Shown here in pieces: positions 1 to 11,194 of a stretch of DNA of 64,000 nt (position 1 is its first letter; the number at the start of each line of letters is the position of its first letter). The position numbers and the translations under genes are program-made. Source of the DNA: Pelecanus crispus (lineage: Eukaryota > Chordata > Aves > Pelecaniformes > Pelecanidae); NCBI RefSeq assembly GCF_030463565.1, contig NC_134644.1, forward strand, positions 114,455,684-114,519,683, in the 5' to 3' direction. The notes under the pieces are model-generated. The model did not search any database and was not told where the DNA came from. It saw only the letters and a program-made list of their open reading frames with translations.

Positions 1-575
1 TGCCTTGTTGGCCTTTCCCCTGATTCTTACCCATAAACATTCAACCCTGTTGTCACCATCAAGCTCTAGATGATCAAAACACTCCCTAATATACAGTGTT
101 ACCCCACCACCTTTCTTTCCTTGCCTATCCCTGCTGAAGAGTTTATAGCTATCTATTGTAGCACTTCAGCTGTGTGATTCATCCCACCATGTTTCTGTGA
201 AGGCAACTGTATAATAGTTTTCCTGCTGCACAATGGCTTCCAGCTCCTCCTGTTTCTTACCCAGGTTGCATGCATTGGAGTAGATGCACTTCACTTGGGC
301 TATAGATCCTGCCACCTTTCTTGGGGAAGAAGCCCTAATTCCTATATGAGCATTCTCAAGTGTTCTGTGGTTTCTAACACATCCATAACCCTTGCATCTT
401 TGCTGCCACAGGATCTGCACTGAGATGGCAGACCAAAGGATCTCGCTAGCACACCATCCCTCAAACTTCAGCCTGCCACCCCCAGGCTTATCTCTAGCAA
501 ACCTGGTTTTATTCCTTTCCCCCTTCAAATAAGAACAAGAGTAACTGTTTAAAGAGATATTTTTTAAGAACAATA
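1..575 (-). mobile_element. CR1 LINE fragment, start of ORF2 endonuclease, cut by window edge
   Basis: On the minus strand, 166-573 reads open and ends KCIYSNACNLGKKQEELEAI ... AFTETWWDESHS before a stop. This matches the beginning of the CR1 ORF2 apurinic-type endonuclease as I know it (the NKQEELEA and TETWWDE motifs). Beyond the stop, 1-165 continues with recognisable endonuclease residues such as DRQGKKGGGV, LDGDNRVECLWVRIRGKANK. The copy is inactive because the frame is interrupted. About 350-575 corresponds to sequence upstream of the domain and is less certain. The rest of the element lies to the left of base 1. Confidence 0.8.
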
Positions 576-682
576 CAAATCAGCTTCTAATGAGCAATAT
601 TCATATTTGTTGAATAAGAACTACTTACAGTAAGTGAAATTAATCCTTTCTATATCTTAAAAGATGTGGCTTATGTATTTGT

Positions 683-1210
683 TGTCATTTAACCTGGTAG
701 GCAGCTAAACACCACACCGCTATTAGCTCCCTCCCCAGTGGGATGGCGGAGAGAATTGGAAAACAAAAATAAGTGAAATTAGTGGGATGAGATAAAGACA
801 GTTTAATTGGATAGAAAAGGAAGGGGGAAAATAATAACAGTATACAAAACAAGTGATGCACAATACAATTGCTCACCACCTGCTGACTGATACCCAGCCG
901 GTTCCCGAGCACCAATTGCAGCCTCCTGGCCAACTCCCCCTAGTTTATATACTGAGCATGATGCCATACAGTATGGAATAGCCCTTTGATCACTTTGGAT
1001 AAACTGTCTTGGCTGTGCCCACTTCCAGTTTCTTGTGCACCTGTCAGAGCATAAGAAGCTGAAAAAGTCCTTGACTAGAGTAAGCACTGCTCAGCAACAA
1101 CAAAAATGTCAGGGTGTTATCAGCATTATTCTCATACTAAATCCGAAACACAGCACTGTGTCAGCTGCTAAGAAGAAAATTAACTCTATCCCAGCTGCAA
1201 TCAGGATGGT
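683..1210 (-). mobile_element. degenerate solo LTR of the TGTCCTGGTTT family (copy 1)
   Basis: The reverse complement of 683-1210 follows the same order of blocks as the three well-preserved copies (AGCTGGGATAGAGTTAATTTTC near its 5' end, CAAGGACTTTTTCAGCTTC in the middle, GCTATTCCATACTGTATGGC, GGTATCAGTCAGCAGGTGG, and a TTTAACCTGG end). It has many substitutions, and its ATT-rich tract is reduced to AATAATAACAGT-type sequence. I see no clear target-site duplication at its ends. This is an older copy of an endogenous-retrovirus LTR with no coding content. Confidence 0.75.
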
Positions 1211-4200
1211 ATTCATAAGAATATTTTAGATGTTGCTTAAATATAAAGTGGTTTCATTATGAGTGCATAAAGGAAGAGGAAAGGTTGCTGTGTCTGCCAA
1301 TTCTATTGCAGCCAATTGTTCTGTTTATTAAAATGTTTTTTATTTATCTTTTGAAAACCACTTTCCACAGAGAGAATATGAGAGTCATGTATTGTACCTC
1401 TGCAGAGATTAAATGTATAAATGCATTTTATAAATGTAAAGGAATAAATAGGAATTTATAATAAAGTTATATTCCTCTTTCTTATATGATTGTTCCTTTC
1501 CTAACTTGAGCCTAATACCAGAATCAGAACATGAAGATTCACACACAGCCTCTCTCTCTCCCCCTCCACTCTGTCTCTTTCCCCTTCCTACTCCTTACTC
1601 TATTTCTCATCATTTTAATGACAATGTTTGGCAATATAATGCTAACTAGTAGGCAATAAGCTACTATGAGGTGTCTCCATGATATGATCTGTTGTTCATA
1701 TTTTATAGCTAAACTTCACATGAATATTCCCTGAAGTACAAACATATGATTCTATTTAACATGCAATGAAATATTAATTATTAAAAAAAAAAAAAAAAGA
1801 GGTCCTCTTTAGCCTGCTGGTATCCCTCAGTGGAAAATGCATTTCCTTTGATTGATCGCTACTGCAAGGCTGGAATTCATGTTTCATTCTCTCTGTCTGT
1901 GCTGATCTCCCTCCTTTTATATTTAGGTGAATTTAGAAGTATTAGCATGACGCTGACAGAGATGCTGACATGAGGTGTTTGAAACAAAAGTTTTTGAATT
2001 ATTAACGAAACTACAAGGACAAAATCAGATGATTCAATGAAAGGTGGGATCTTAAAAAGACTAATAATGGGTACTAAATTTTAATGACGTTCCAAAGTAA
2101 CACTGAAATGCACCATTTCATTTTCCGTTAACCTTTTTGATATGCTGCTCTTTGGTCTTTAACTTACTAATAATGAGTGCCTCTTAATAACAAGGACAGG
2201 TGACTGTTCCATTTAAGTGAACATGCTTAACTGGAACATGGCAGAGGAGTTAAAATCAACGGGGGTTAAATATGAAGTGATATAGCAGGTTTAGAGGATA
2301 TGACTAAAGACAGAAAGGGGAAGGAGGAGCTGTGCAGAAATAGATAACACTGGGTCTCCTGAAAAAACAAAAGTCATTCCAAAACAGAACAAATGTAACG
2401 ACAGATAATAAAAAGGTCTAAATGTCTTCTCTGAAGACATGCTGAGAAGACTCAGTTCTTAAATCTCTTCATGTGCAAATATGCCTAGCACTGATGAGGA
2501 AGAGACAACACACTCTAATGTGACTTGAAGGCTTAAGACTGGGCACTAGTCTCATGCTGTGTTGCAGGACCTGGGATCTGCACTAAAATTCTTACCTTTT
2601 TGTGTATCTTTAAGTAATCAATAACAACTACTTTTATGTTTAGAGAGAGCAATATATCTAGTAAGCAATAGAGTTAAGACTTTTAAAAAGGGGGGTGGTG
2701 TGGTGTGGTGGTGGAAGGTGGTTATAATATTTGTGGAATGCTCTTCTACAGAATGAGTCCAATTTAGTTAAGTTTTTAAAGAAAAATTGTAGGATTTTTA
2801 TGAAAGTTTATAAGTACAATTACAAAGGATATTTCAGCAATTGGCATAAAAATAGAGTCCTTACTGCCTGAAGTTTTTCTGAACAAAAAACACCTAAGGT
2901 TTCAATCGCTCCCAAAGAGCTGTTTCACAGTCCTCTGATTTCTACTGGGAAACTTGTTGATCCTGTGATTTGGGGAACTTTTGTGGATGATATTTTCTTT
3001 ATGGAAAAGGCATGAAAAATTGATGACAGACTAATAAGAAAAGTCTTACCTGAGACTAACCTTTATCCTTCAGATATGTACCCATTACAGGATAGTTGCT
3101 GCCATTCCTTCAAACTGCAGACATATATACATAGCTACAAACATAGCTGCAATCAGCAGTCCCAGAGGCAGCTTATATTCACTTCTTAATCACTGGCTTT
3201 GAAAACTATCTTATCATCATATTGGGTTATCTCCAGTCCTTCACAGATGAACATTTTGTATGCATTAATTTTATATTTGGGTCACCAGCTCCCAAACCTT
3301 TTTATCTGGGGTCTTTCGGGAAAACTCCTAATGTTTACACCATTTTTTTAATTCCCTCTAACAAGTCCTGACAAATGTTATCATCAGTCCTTCTTTATTG
3401 TCCTTTTTTCCTCTTAGTTCTTTTGTGTATATTCCTTTTTTCCCCTTTAATCCTTTTTTACAAAATACTTTAGTGATACAGAAGAAAATTATATTGGAAA
3501 ACACTCTCACTAAACTGTTAAGGAATTATGTTCAATTTTTATTTTTATTTTCTCTACTTCATTCAGTAATTCCAGTTTTTCTGCCTTTGCAGAACCATAA
3601 ACTCTTGACGTAACTGTTTATACACTTCATAGTCTTGCTGATGGGTTTGAAAAACCTAGTTATTCAAAAGGCACAAACAAAATTAAATTTTCTACAGCAG
3701 ATGTGACTAGGAAGAATCTCAGGTTTTAGTCAGATATAATTTCTTACTCAACATGAATGAGCAGAAATAAGAATAACTAGGAAGAGAGTCTCTGCTGGAG
3801 CTGTCTGTGCTGACTGAAAGACAAATGACTGTGAGATGCATTTGTAAATAGGAAAGAGTGATCAAAGTGTCTACTTCCTAAGGTTTCCTCTCCTCTGTGA
3901 TTCCTTTTTTAATAGTTATAAATCCCATTGTACCCCTGGAGATGAGAAGTTGCCTGCTTTGTGTTAGTGTATGTATGGATTAGTTTAAAATGTCTATATA
4001 AAGTCAATTAAATATTTAACAATGAAAAGTTTTAAAAAGTTTTTTATCTTTCTAGGAACACTGAATCAGAACATTTACAATTTCTGACCAGAAACCAGTG
4101 TAAGTGATACAGGAGGGGAATATGGTAAATGAGGAGAGGTTATGAGTCTAGAGGTCAAATACGGGAGGGATACAATCACAAATTGGGTCTTGTCTTGGCT

Positions 4201-6380
4201 TACAATTATTACCCACTTTGTTCAAAATATCTCTTGAAAATTATTTTGAAAAATTAATCTGAACAGTTGATAAGTAGGGGAGATTTGATAGAAAATCTGT
4301 AAAATTCTCCACTCCAAACCTACAACTGTTAATACTTACTGTAGGTGTTTTTAATCAATAGACACTTACATAAATATCTCTTGCTGGAATTTACTACAGC
4401 ACCTAGACACAGGAAACTTTATTACTGTATTAAAAGCTGATACTGCCTAATAGGAACATTTATCTACCTCACGTCACTTTTACAGGACATCAATATTTAA
4501 CTATTTGCATAGTGTTCCTTTTATTGCACAGTCCTATGAGCCATATCCAGAAACCCTTCATTTATGATTCTGTGACTATGAACATGAGAACTGCAATTTG
4601 CTGTTAAGAAAATATGTAGCATTCACAGCTTCTACACATTTGGAAGGGAACTGTTTTGTAAGATTAGAAATCTAAGCAAATATAACAAGACACTCTCTAA
4701 AACATGTCTATAGTCAAATACAAGCACTTTTATTTTATAAAAATGTATTTAATGCCTTGTAGACATATCAAATGAATAGTGATTTTCTAATGCTGCTGGC
4801 TAACAGGAGGTCAGAAGTAACAGTGCATAAGGTGGGATTATACCTGTTAAAAAGTCCAAGAGGTGGTACTCTCTCTGCTTTCCACATGTACATACTGCAT
4901 TTTGCAACTGGAAAAAGAAAATTACTAAAAAAACATGGCTTGTTACACTTACATGCAGGTTTCTTACATTATCATCTTTTTATTGCTTGCACCTAGAACA
5001 AAAAACAGGCTTTCTTGCTGGCCTTAAGTTATTAAAAATATTTGCTTATTTTTTGCACCTAAAAAGTGTCATTGCCAACAGAACTATTGCATGTGTTTGT
5101 GTAGGAAAATGGTTACTTTTTAAAAGGATAGACATCTGCAAAACTGATGAAGGAATAGGTGCACAAATAAGAGGATTTGCAGTCTTGGGGTCCTGTCTCT
5201 ATTTACTGTCCCAAACAAGTAGCCGGCCTTTCAAAATCTTTGGATCCAAATGATTTTACTGGGAATTGCAAGAAATATCAAGTGCATCTTAATATTCACT
5301 GAAGATTAACATTCACCCCATACCTTTTACTGAAAACTAAACATAACACTGATTTCTATTGATTCTATATTTCATGAGGGTTTCTTCATACCCAGACCAC
5401 CTGTAAGAACCTCTTCAATATGTATCTCTAACAAAGTAAATGTCTTTTTTTCTTACTTATCTCTATGAGTGCAATGAAACATTCCATAGTTATCTCCTTT
5501 GTATGATATGATATGAAAACATACAAAATGAGATTAGTTAACACTCTTGTTTTGGGAAATAAATTACTGAGCTCTTTATGTCTTTATTTCCTCCTGACCT
5601 AATTCTGCAACATATTTGCTCCAATTTTCAAAAGGTTTAGATAGTAATTTAATAAACTGTAATTTATGGGTGTGTCCCAAAAGAAGACATCAATAATGTT
5701 TTTTCAGTGTCTCTAGGGCTTTTAAAAGTCTTATGCATTCAAGGGAGCCTTGATTGCTTGGCAAAGATAGTGTTAAAAAGGAGTTGAAAAACTCACAGAA
5801 ACATAAAAATAAAGTGTTGAAATGGGAAATCTAGTGCAAAAAATATCTTTTACATTGTCTTCCTAGCTACAGTATCTTCAAAAGTATGAAGCTTCTATGT
5901 CTGATGTGGAGAGAAAAGCACAAGAAAATCAATAGCTTGTTAAGAAAATTGTTGGGAGGTCAGTTAGTTCCCAAAGGATAATTTTTTACAAAAGATTTTG
6001 TGAATGACAGCTGCTCCTGTCACCAGTAACTGATGAAATGGAGGTGACTGCTCACAGAACAGTAATGGCAGTATTAGGGTCAAAGGAAGAAACATGGCAA
6101 AATGTATAAGTAATATAATTATGGGAAACCAGAACAAGAAAAAAAGTGGTAAATATACAGATTATTACTGTCTCAATTTTTTCTATTCTTCCGTTACTTT
6201 TTAAGCAAAAGAAAACAATGTATCAGATGAAATACGAGATATAAAATGCAGTAGAATTTCAGTGAGTCGTTTAAAACTTGAGATAAAAATAAATTAAAAA
6301 TAGCAGAGGTCACGGGGTTTTGAGAATGAGCAATAAATTCACTACTGAACAGAGGCCTGTACTTCTCAAGTTCATTATAA
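1211..6380. other. AT-rich intergenic DNA, no gene seen
   Basis: The stretch has no open frame above about 90 codons and no recognisable protein. It contains a 16-base A tract at 1783-1798, a pyrimidine-rich stretch near 1552-1600 and a GT-rich tract near 2689-2722. Nothing else stands out. Confidence 0.6.
2689..2722 (+). repeat. GGTGT-type G-rich tract
   Basis: A run of six G is followed by iterated GGTGT/GGTGG units on the plus strand. It is a low-complexity tract in intergenic DNA. Confidence 0.6.
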
Positions 6381-6520
6381 TTCATAGAAGCGTAGATAAG
6401 TTTAGGTTCAAAGGAAACTCTGAAGCTTACCTAGCCCAACCTTCTGCTGAAAGCAGGGTTAAATTCAAACTGAGATCAAGTTGCGTAGAATCCTGTTCAG
6501 CTGAATTCTGGAAAACTGTC
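6381..6520 (-). mobile_element. old CR1 3'-end relic
   Basis: Starting at TTCATAGAAGCGTAGATAAG, the sequence goes on with TTTAGGTTCAAAGG, CTAGCCCAACCTTCTGCTGAA, AGCAGGGT and GATCAAGTTG. The order matches the reverse complement of the CR1 3'UTR as I know it (TTTRGGTTGGAA, CTAGTCCAACC, AGCAGGGTCA, CAGGTTG). The tail repeats are decayed. The similarity is by eye only. Confidence 0.6.
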
Positions 6521-8089
6521 AATAATGACAGCAATAATGATAGCAGACAAACTGGGAAATTCCAAAACTATAAACATGAATTTTGACAGTTGAGCTAAAA
6601 AGCCAAACTTTAACAAGTCTTATGTACATTATTATGTATATTATTATTATTTTGTGAATTGAAGAAGGTTGGGTGCTTAGCCCACATTCACCAGTCTGCT
6701 ATACTTGTAATTCATCTTTAAAATGGATTAGGTTAGCTCCAGCCTGTACTGTGTAATAAAAAGTCTTGTGCCATACAACTAGGTCTTGTAATGCTGAGAG
6801 TTATGCTGACGAGGGCAACTTTAAATGTGTCTGTAAGCTGACACTATATACAAAAGAAATAGAAGCCCAGCAGCATACCAGCTGACTGAAGGAAATGCTC
6901 TGATTCAGAATGAAATTTGGGGAATAAATTAAAGGCATCAAAGGACAGGAGAAAGTAGTTTACATTTTAAAAGTGAGGAAGACCTGATGAGACAGCAAGT
7001 ATCCAGTAGAGAAAATTCGTTGCTCAGACATCTCAAAAAGCAAGACATAGAGGATAAGTTATTGCTAAGGAACACTCCATGTTCTGTTGTCAGCACAAGC
7101 ATAACGTTAACAATAGCAGCTGGGGAAAGATATTGGATATAGAAGAAAACTGACAAACCCAAAAAAAAAAAAAAACTTAATACATTGTGAAGTGCTAATC
7201 CCGAGCCAGGTTTGTTAAACTTTATTCACTTTCTTTTTTTTTTCACTTTTTTTCACTTTCAGTGGAATTTTTTTCCCCATCAAAACCTTTCTTTTTCCTC
7301 CTGAAAATTAATATTTTACATCAAAGGCTCAACAGGGCTATTCTTTTTATGCTGTATGTATTTTGCCCCATCCTTTCTCCAGTGCAGTTGTTAATGTTCT
7401 CAGGTGATAATTACCCCGCCTTGTTATGCCAAGTAAAACACCTTTCTTACTTCTCCTGTGTCTAACATTTTTTTCTCCTTAACACAAACCAAGTCTGGAA
7501 AGCATATTAAAACAGTAAACATAAGTAAGTTAAACTCAACGTGTGGTCTGATGTAGTTCTTTCCACATTTGTTTAGTTTCCAAGGCTTGTAATTATTCTG
7601 GGTCATTTGACTTATCTGGTTTGTACTGGTGGCCTACAAGCATTTACTGTCACAGCTGAGGCACCCACAAATTGTACGAGGAATGCCAGGAAGGAAAAGC
7701 CAGGGACATGATAAGCCAGGGGAAAGAGTATGAACCTTAACAGTCACTACCAGCCTGGCCTTCGTCTGAGGTATGCTCCTTCTCTTTCAGGTACAAAGAA
7801 GAGGTGATGGGTTCAAAAGCTTAGTTTTCACAACTACATTATTTTTTCTAATTAAGAATATTAGTTGTCACTACAACTTTGTCTCACTTTCTTCCACTAA
7901 GTGTTTTTGCTTAGAAAGTATTGTCTTCTCCTCCCCCATTTTAATTTCAGAGTAAATATTTTGATTTTCAGTTACTAAAATCCTAGCTGGAAAACAGAAA
8001 AATTGAATGGCATTCAGCTGTTAAAAGCAATGAGGACAGGTTTCTTTTATGGTTTTGACTGTGTCTTGGTTTTGCTTGAATTCTTGTAA
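6521..8089. other. AT-rich intergenic DNA, no gene seen
   Basis: Only short open frames with no recognisable domain occur. A 14-base A tract near 7161-7174 and a run of T/C-rich sequence near 7229-7260 are the only low-complexity features. Confidence 0.55.
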
Positions 8090-8094
8090 CTAAT

Positions 8095-8660
8095 TGTCCT
8101 GGTTTCGGCTGGGATAGAGTTAATTTTCTTCCTAGCAGCAGGCATAGTGCTGTGTTTTGGATTTAGTGGGAGAAGAATGTTGATAACATGCTGATGTTTT
8201 TAGTTGTTGCTAAGTACTGCTTATGCCAGTCAAGGACTTTTCAGCTTCCCATGCTCTGCCAGGCGCACAAGAAACTGGGAGGGGGCACAGCCAGAATAGT
8301 TGATCCCAACTGCCCAAAGGGCTATTCCATACCATATGACGTCATGCTCAGTATAGAAACTGGGGGGGGTTGGCCAGGGAGCAGAGACCGCTGCTCAGGA
8401 ACTGTCTGGGTATCGGTGGGTGGGTGGTGAGCAATTGCATTGTGCATCACTTGCTTTGTATATTATTATTACTATTATTATTATATTGTTATTATTATTA
8501 TTTTACTTTATTTTATTTCAATTGCTGAGCTGTTCTTATCTCAACCCAGGAGTGTTTCTCACTCTTACTCCTCCGATTCTCTCCCCCATCCCATCAGGGT
8601 AGGGGGAGTGAGCGAGCGGCTGCGTGGTACTGAGTTGCTGGCTGGGACTAAACCACGACA
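8095..8660 (+). mobile_element. solo LTR, TGTCCTGGTTT family (copy 2), TSD CTAAT
   Basis: This 566-bp element begins TGTCCTGGTTTCGGCTGGGA and ends CTAAACCACGACA. It is flanked by perfect direct repeats CTAAT at 8090-8094 and 8661-8665. The TG...CA ends and the 5-bp duplication show a solo LTR left after integration and recombination of an endogenous retrovirus. It contains a perfect TGACGTCA at 8337-8344, a TATA-like AGTATAGAAAC just after it, a run of seven G, and an ATT-rich microsatellite near 8462-8505. No retroviral gene is present; open frames inside it are incidental. Confidence 0.9.
8337..8344 (+). promoter_or_regulatory. CRE palindrome in solo LTR copy 2
   Basis: TGACGTCA, the full CREB/ATF palindrome, lies about ten bases before a TATA-like AGTATAGAAAC. 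This fits an LTR U3 core promoter. Activity is not shown by the sequence. Confidence 0.5.
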
Positions 8661-8739
8661 CTAATAAAAACATGTTTGCTATCCAAAATCCCTGAAACGT
8701 AATTTCCCAGAAAGCTTCTGCTTTTCCGTATGAGGGTAT

Positions 8740-9420
8740 TTACAGAGGTGCAGGTCCCTGGACTGAGGCAACGACTGCAAACTGCACTGGTTTGTTTTTT
8801 TTTTTTCGCTGAGCAGCCTGGGGAACCAGGGACCTTCATGTGGACAGCTACCACACACCGGCAGACTGGCCTTGCCTTGGAAGTCCAGACCCTCCACAGG
8901 TGGAGGAGAGGAAATGAGAAAAGGGGTCCCCACACGACACGTGCCCAAAGAAGGGATGGAGGGCAGCTGCCTGGCCCGTGAGTAAAAGAACTTTGTACAG
9001 ATGAACCTCTCCTTGAAATGGTCACAGCAGCACCATTCAGCAGGGCCTGGAGTGCGGGCAGAGTGACGCCAGCTCAGAGCTGGCATGGCTGAGGGGGTCC
9101 TGTCCCTCTGGGGCTCTGGGGAGAGGCCCCGGTGCCCTGTGGGGACACCCTGGACTAGCCTCAGCCCATCCCTGTCCCCGCAGTCCTGCCTTGGGCTCCG
9201 CCAAGCCAGACCCGTCTGTGGGCCACCGTCCCAGCCCAGCCTCGGCCCATCCCTGTCCCCAGGCAGGTGCCCAGCGCGCAGGGCTGGGGGTGCCCGGTGC
9301 TCCCCTCGGCTGCCCTGCTCCTGGCTGGGGCAGCGGGATGGGCGCTGGCTGCCAGGCCCTGCCATGACATGGCCCCAGCCCCCGCAGCACCCTGACACAC
9401 CCCTGCAAAGAATCCGGAAT
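8740..9420. other. GC-rich islet in AT-rich intergenic DNA
   Basis: Base composition changes sharply from AT-rich to strongly GC-rich, most of all over about 9070-9400, with scattered CpGs. A block resembling AGCCTCRGCCCATCCCTGTC recurs at about 9158 and 9240, so part of it is a diverged tandem duplication. A T tract at about 8794-8806 lies on the low side, which would be an A tract on the minus strand. Overlapping open frames exist on both strands (up to 239 codons on the minus strand), but they are proline-, glycine- and arginine-rich in several frames and look like a by-product of composition. I do not recognise a gene. Confidence 0.55.
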
Positions 9421-10997
9421 GAAACTGCAGATCACTTTCAACTTGTTTTCAGCCTGTGCATGAACTTACCATAGTAGTAATATCAAAATTAAATAAACAC
9501 TGAAGAGGAACAAGAAGATGGGAGTTAATTATTTTCAATTAATTTTAATTGCTGACATTTTGAGCAGCAATTTAGTTTCCTGAGCTCCCCTTCCCCCTCT
9601 CTGGATGACATTGGGACTTCTGCCAGTTTTTTATTGCTTTGGGTTCCCTCAGTGCTGTTTGAAAAAGAAGAGCTTTAACAGGTGAAAAGTTTAAAATCCA
9701 TTTTAGTCAAGTGACTACATGAAGGCAGGATAGCATTTGAAAGCTTAGCGGTTTATTTCAGGGAGGGAAGAGGGATAAAAGGAGCTAGCTCATCAGCAGT
9801 AGACTGAAATCCACCTTGCCAGTTTTGTGTCCTTAAGTTATATATAGCCACTGCAGCCACACACACATCATGCACTATACAAAAACAGCCTTTGGAACCA
9901 TTTGGACTAATAAAAAGGAAGAGGTTTGTCTGGCATAAAAAAAGGGGTTCATTGTTTTTCTTCTCTTCGGCTCCTGCTGCTGTTGTTAAAATAGGACAAA
10001 CATTCTGAGGTAAATCTTATTAGACAAGATGGAAGAGGACCAGCAGCCAGAGCTGACAATAAAAGGCATGTGGGGTTTTAGATATCATAATCCATTTATA
10101 GGTATAGTCATTTTCAGATGAATATTTTTTAAGAAGCCACTTGCAAACATTTGCAAAACTCCCTGCAGACAGCTAGATTGATCCCACGTACTCTTCTACC
10201 CTTCACTGCTTAAATGCTGACACCCTGCTTTTTGCTTAAATCCACAAGCCATTAATTACTGACAATTTTCCTTCTGCCTCTGAGGTACCTTGGTGACTAT
10301 AAGATCTACTCCAAGTTCAAAGTTAACCATCTTACGTTACGTCAGGGTTTTGCTGTTACTGTAGTTGTTTGCAGATAAATAATTGAAATGTTCTACCTAT
10401 CTCATCTGAATCAATGACCCTGATTTATTCTACCTGTACAGCTCTACACCGCTGATAGGTTTCTTGGTGCCAGTGTTTCCAGCATTATAGCCAGCATAGT
10501 TGTTGACTATGCACATTAGCCATCATGATCAAAAACTTTGTTAATCTGCTTTTTTCCTGTCAAAACATACTGCTAAAAAAAACCCCAAAACTGTACAGCT
10601 CTCATGGTCAAAAATTGCTAAATGATTAGTGATGGGTTCACTGAAAATGGCAATGAGTTATATTGATTTTTCTGAAAGGCAGAATTTTTCTGTATTCTAA
10701 ATAAATAAATTACTGCACATTCCTATAACTTAATCCTGCATTTTAACAGTTACAAAATGCTTCTACTAAATGTCCATATTTATAGAAAACCAGCACATAT
10801 TGTACTTAGATAAAAGCGCAGCTGGATGTTTATGAGGCACCAGTTTTCTATAAATATAGAAATTCAGTAATTATCACTGTTGTGCAGTAGTAATAAGCAC
10901 AGCTGGGGAATGCTGCTGCTGTTGTTTCATTGGCTGCAAAGCTAAATTTCAGACTTGCAGGTCCTCTCTTGTTCTCCTTTACTTCTTTATTCTACAG
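9421..10997. other. intergenic DNA with one long inverted repeat
   Basis: No coding sequence is recognised. A 15-bp perfect inverted repeat, ATATTTATAGAAAAC at 10776-10790 and its complement at 10843-10857, is the clearest structure. Confidence 0.5.
10776..10857. repeat. 15-bp inverted repeat with 52-nt spacer
   Basis: ATATTTATAGAAAAC (10776-10790) is repeated as GTTTTCTATAAATAT (10843-10857). Each arm contains CTATAAATA, close to a MEF2 or TATA core. It could form a stem-loop or be a pair of sites for one factor. Confidence 0.6.
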
Positions 10998-11194
10998 GGA
11001 AAAAAATAATTTTGGGACATCAGAGTTAAAACTGTTCCTGGTCCATACACCTGTCAATGCAAGTGTCATCAGTATGACTGCTTCTGTGCCTTTGGATCAA
11101 GCCACAGATATTATTCAGAGCGGAATCACTGAAATGTCTAAGCAAAAAGCTGAAACTGAAAACAACAGTACTTCTCTCCCCTGGCTCTCCATGC
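10998..11194 (+). other. exon-like open segment, unrecognised
   Basis: The segment is preceded by a good polypyrimidine tract ending TTCTTTATTCTACAG and followed by a full consensus donor, GTAAGT. The 197 bases between are open in one frame (phase 2 in, phase 1 out), part of a 135-codon open frame at 10930-11337. The translation inside includes LVHTPVNASVISMTASVPLD and ITEMSKQKAETENN; I do not recognise it. It may be an exon of an unannotated or noncoding transcript, or a chance arrangement. No partner exon could be fixed, although a long pyrimidine tract with AG follows at 11238-11312. Confidence 0.25.

Noticed and set aside
8679..9474. A 239-codon minus-strand frame and overlapping frames on both strands
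   Set aside because: All lie in the GC-rich islet, overlap in multiple frames, are rich in Pro, Gly, Arg and Ala, and show no domain. Composition explains the lack of stops.
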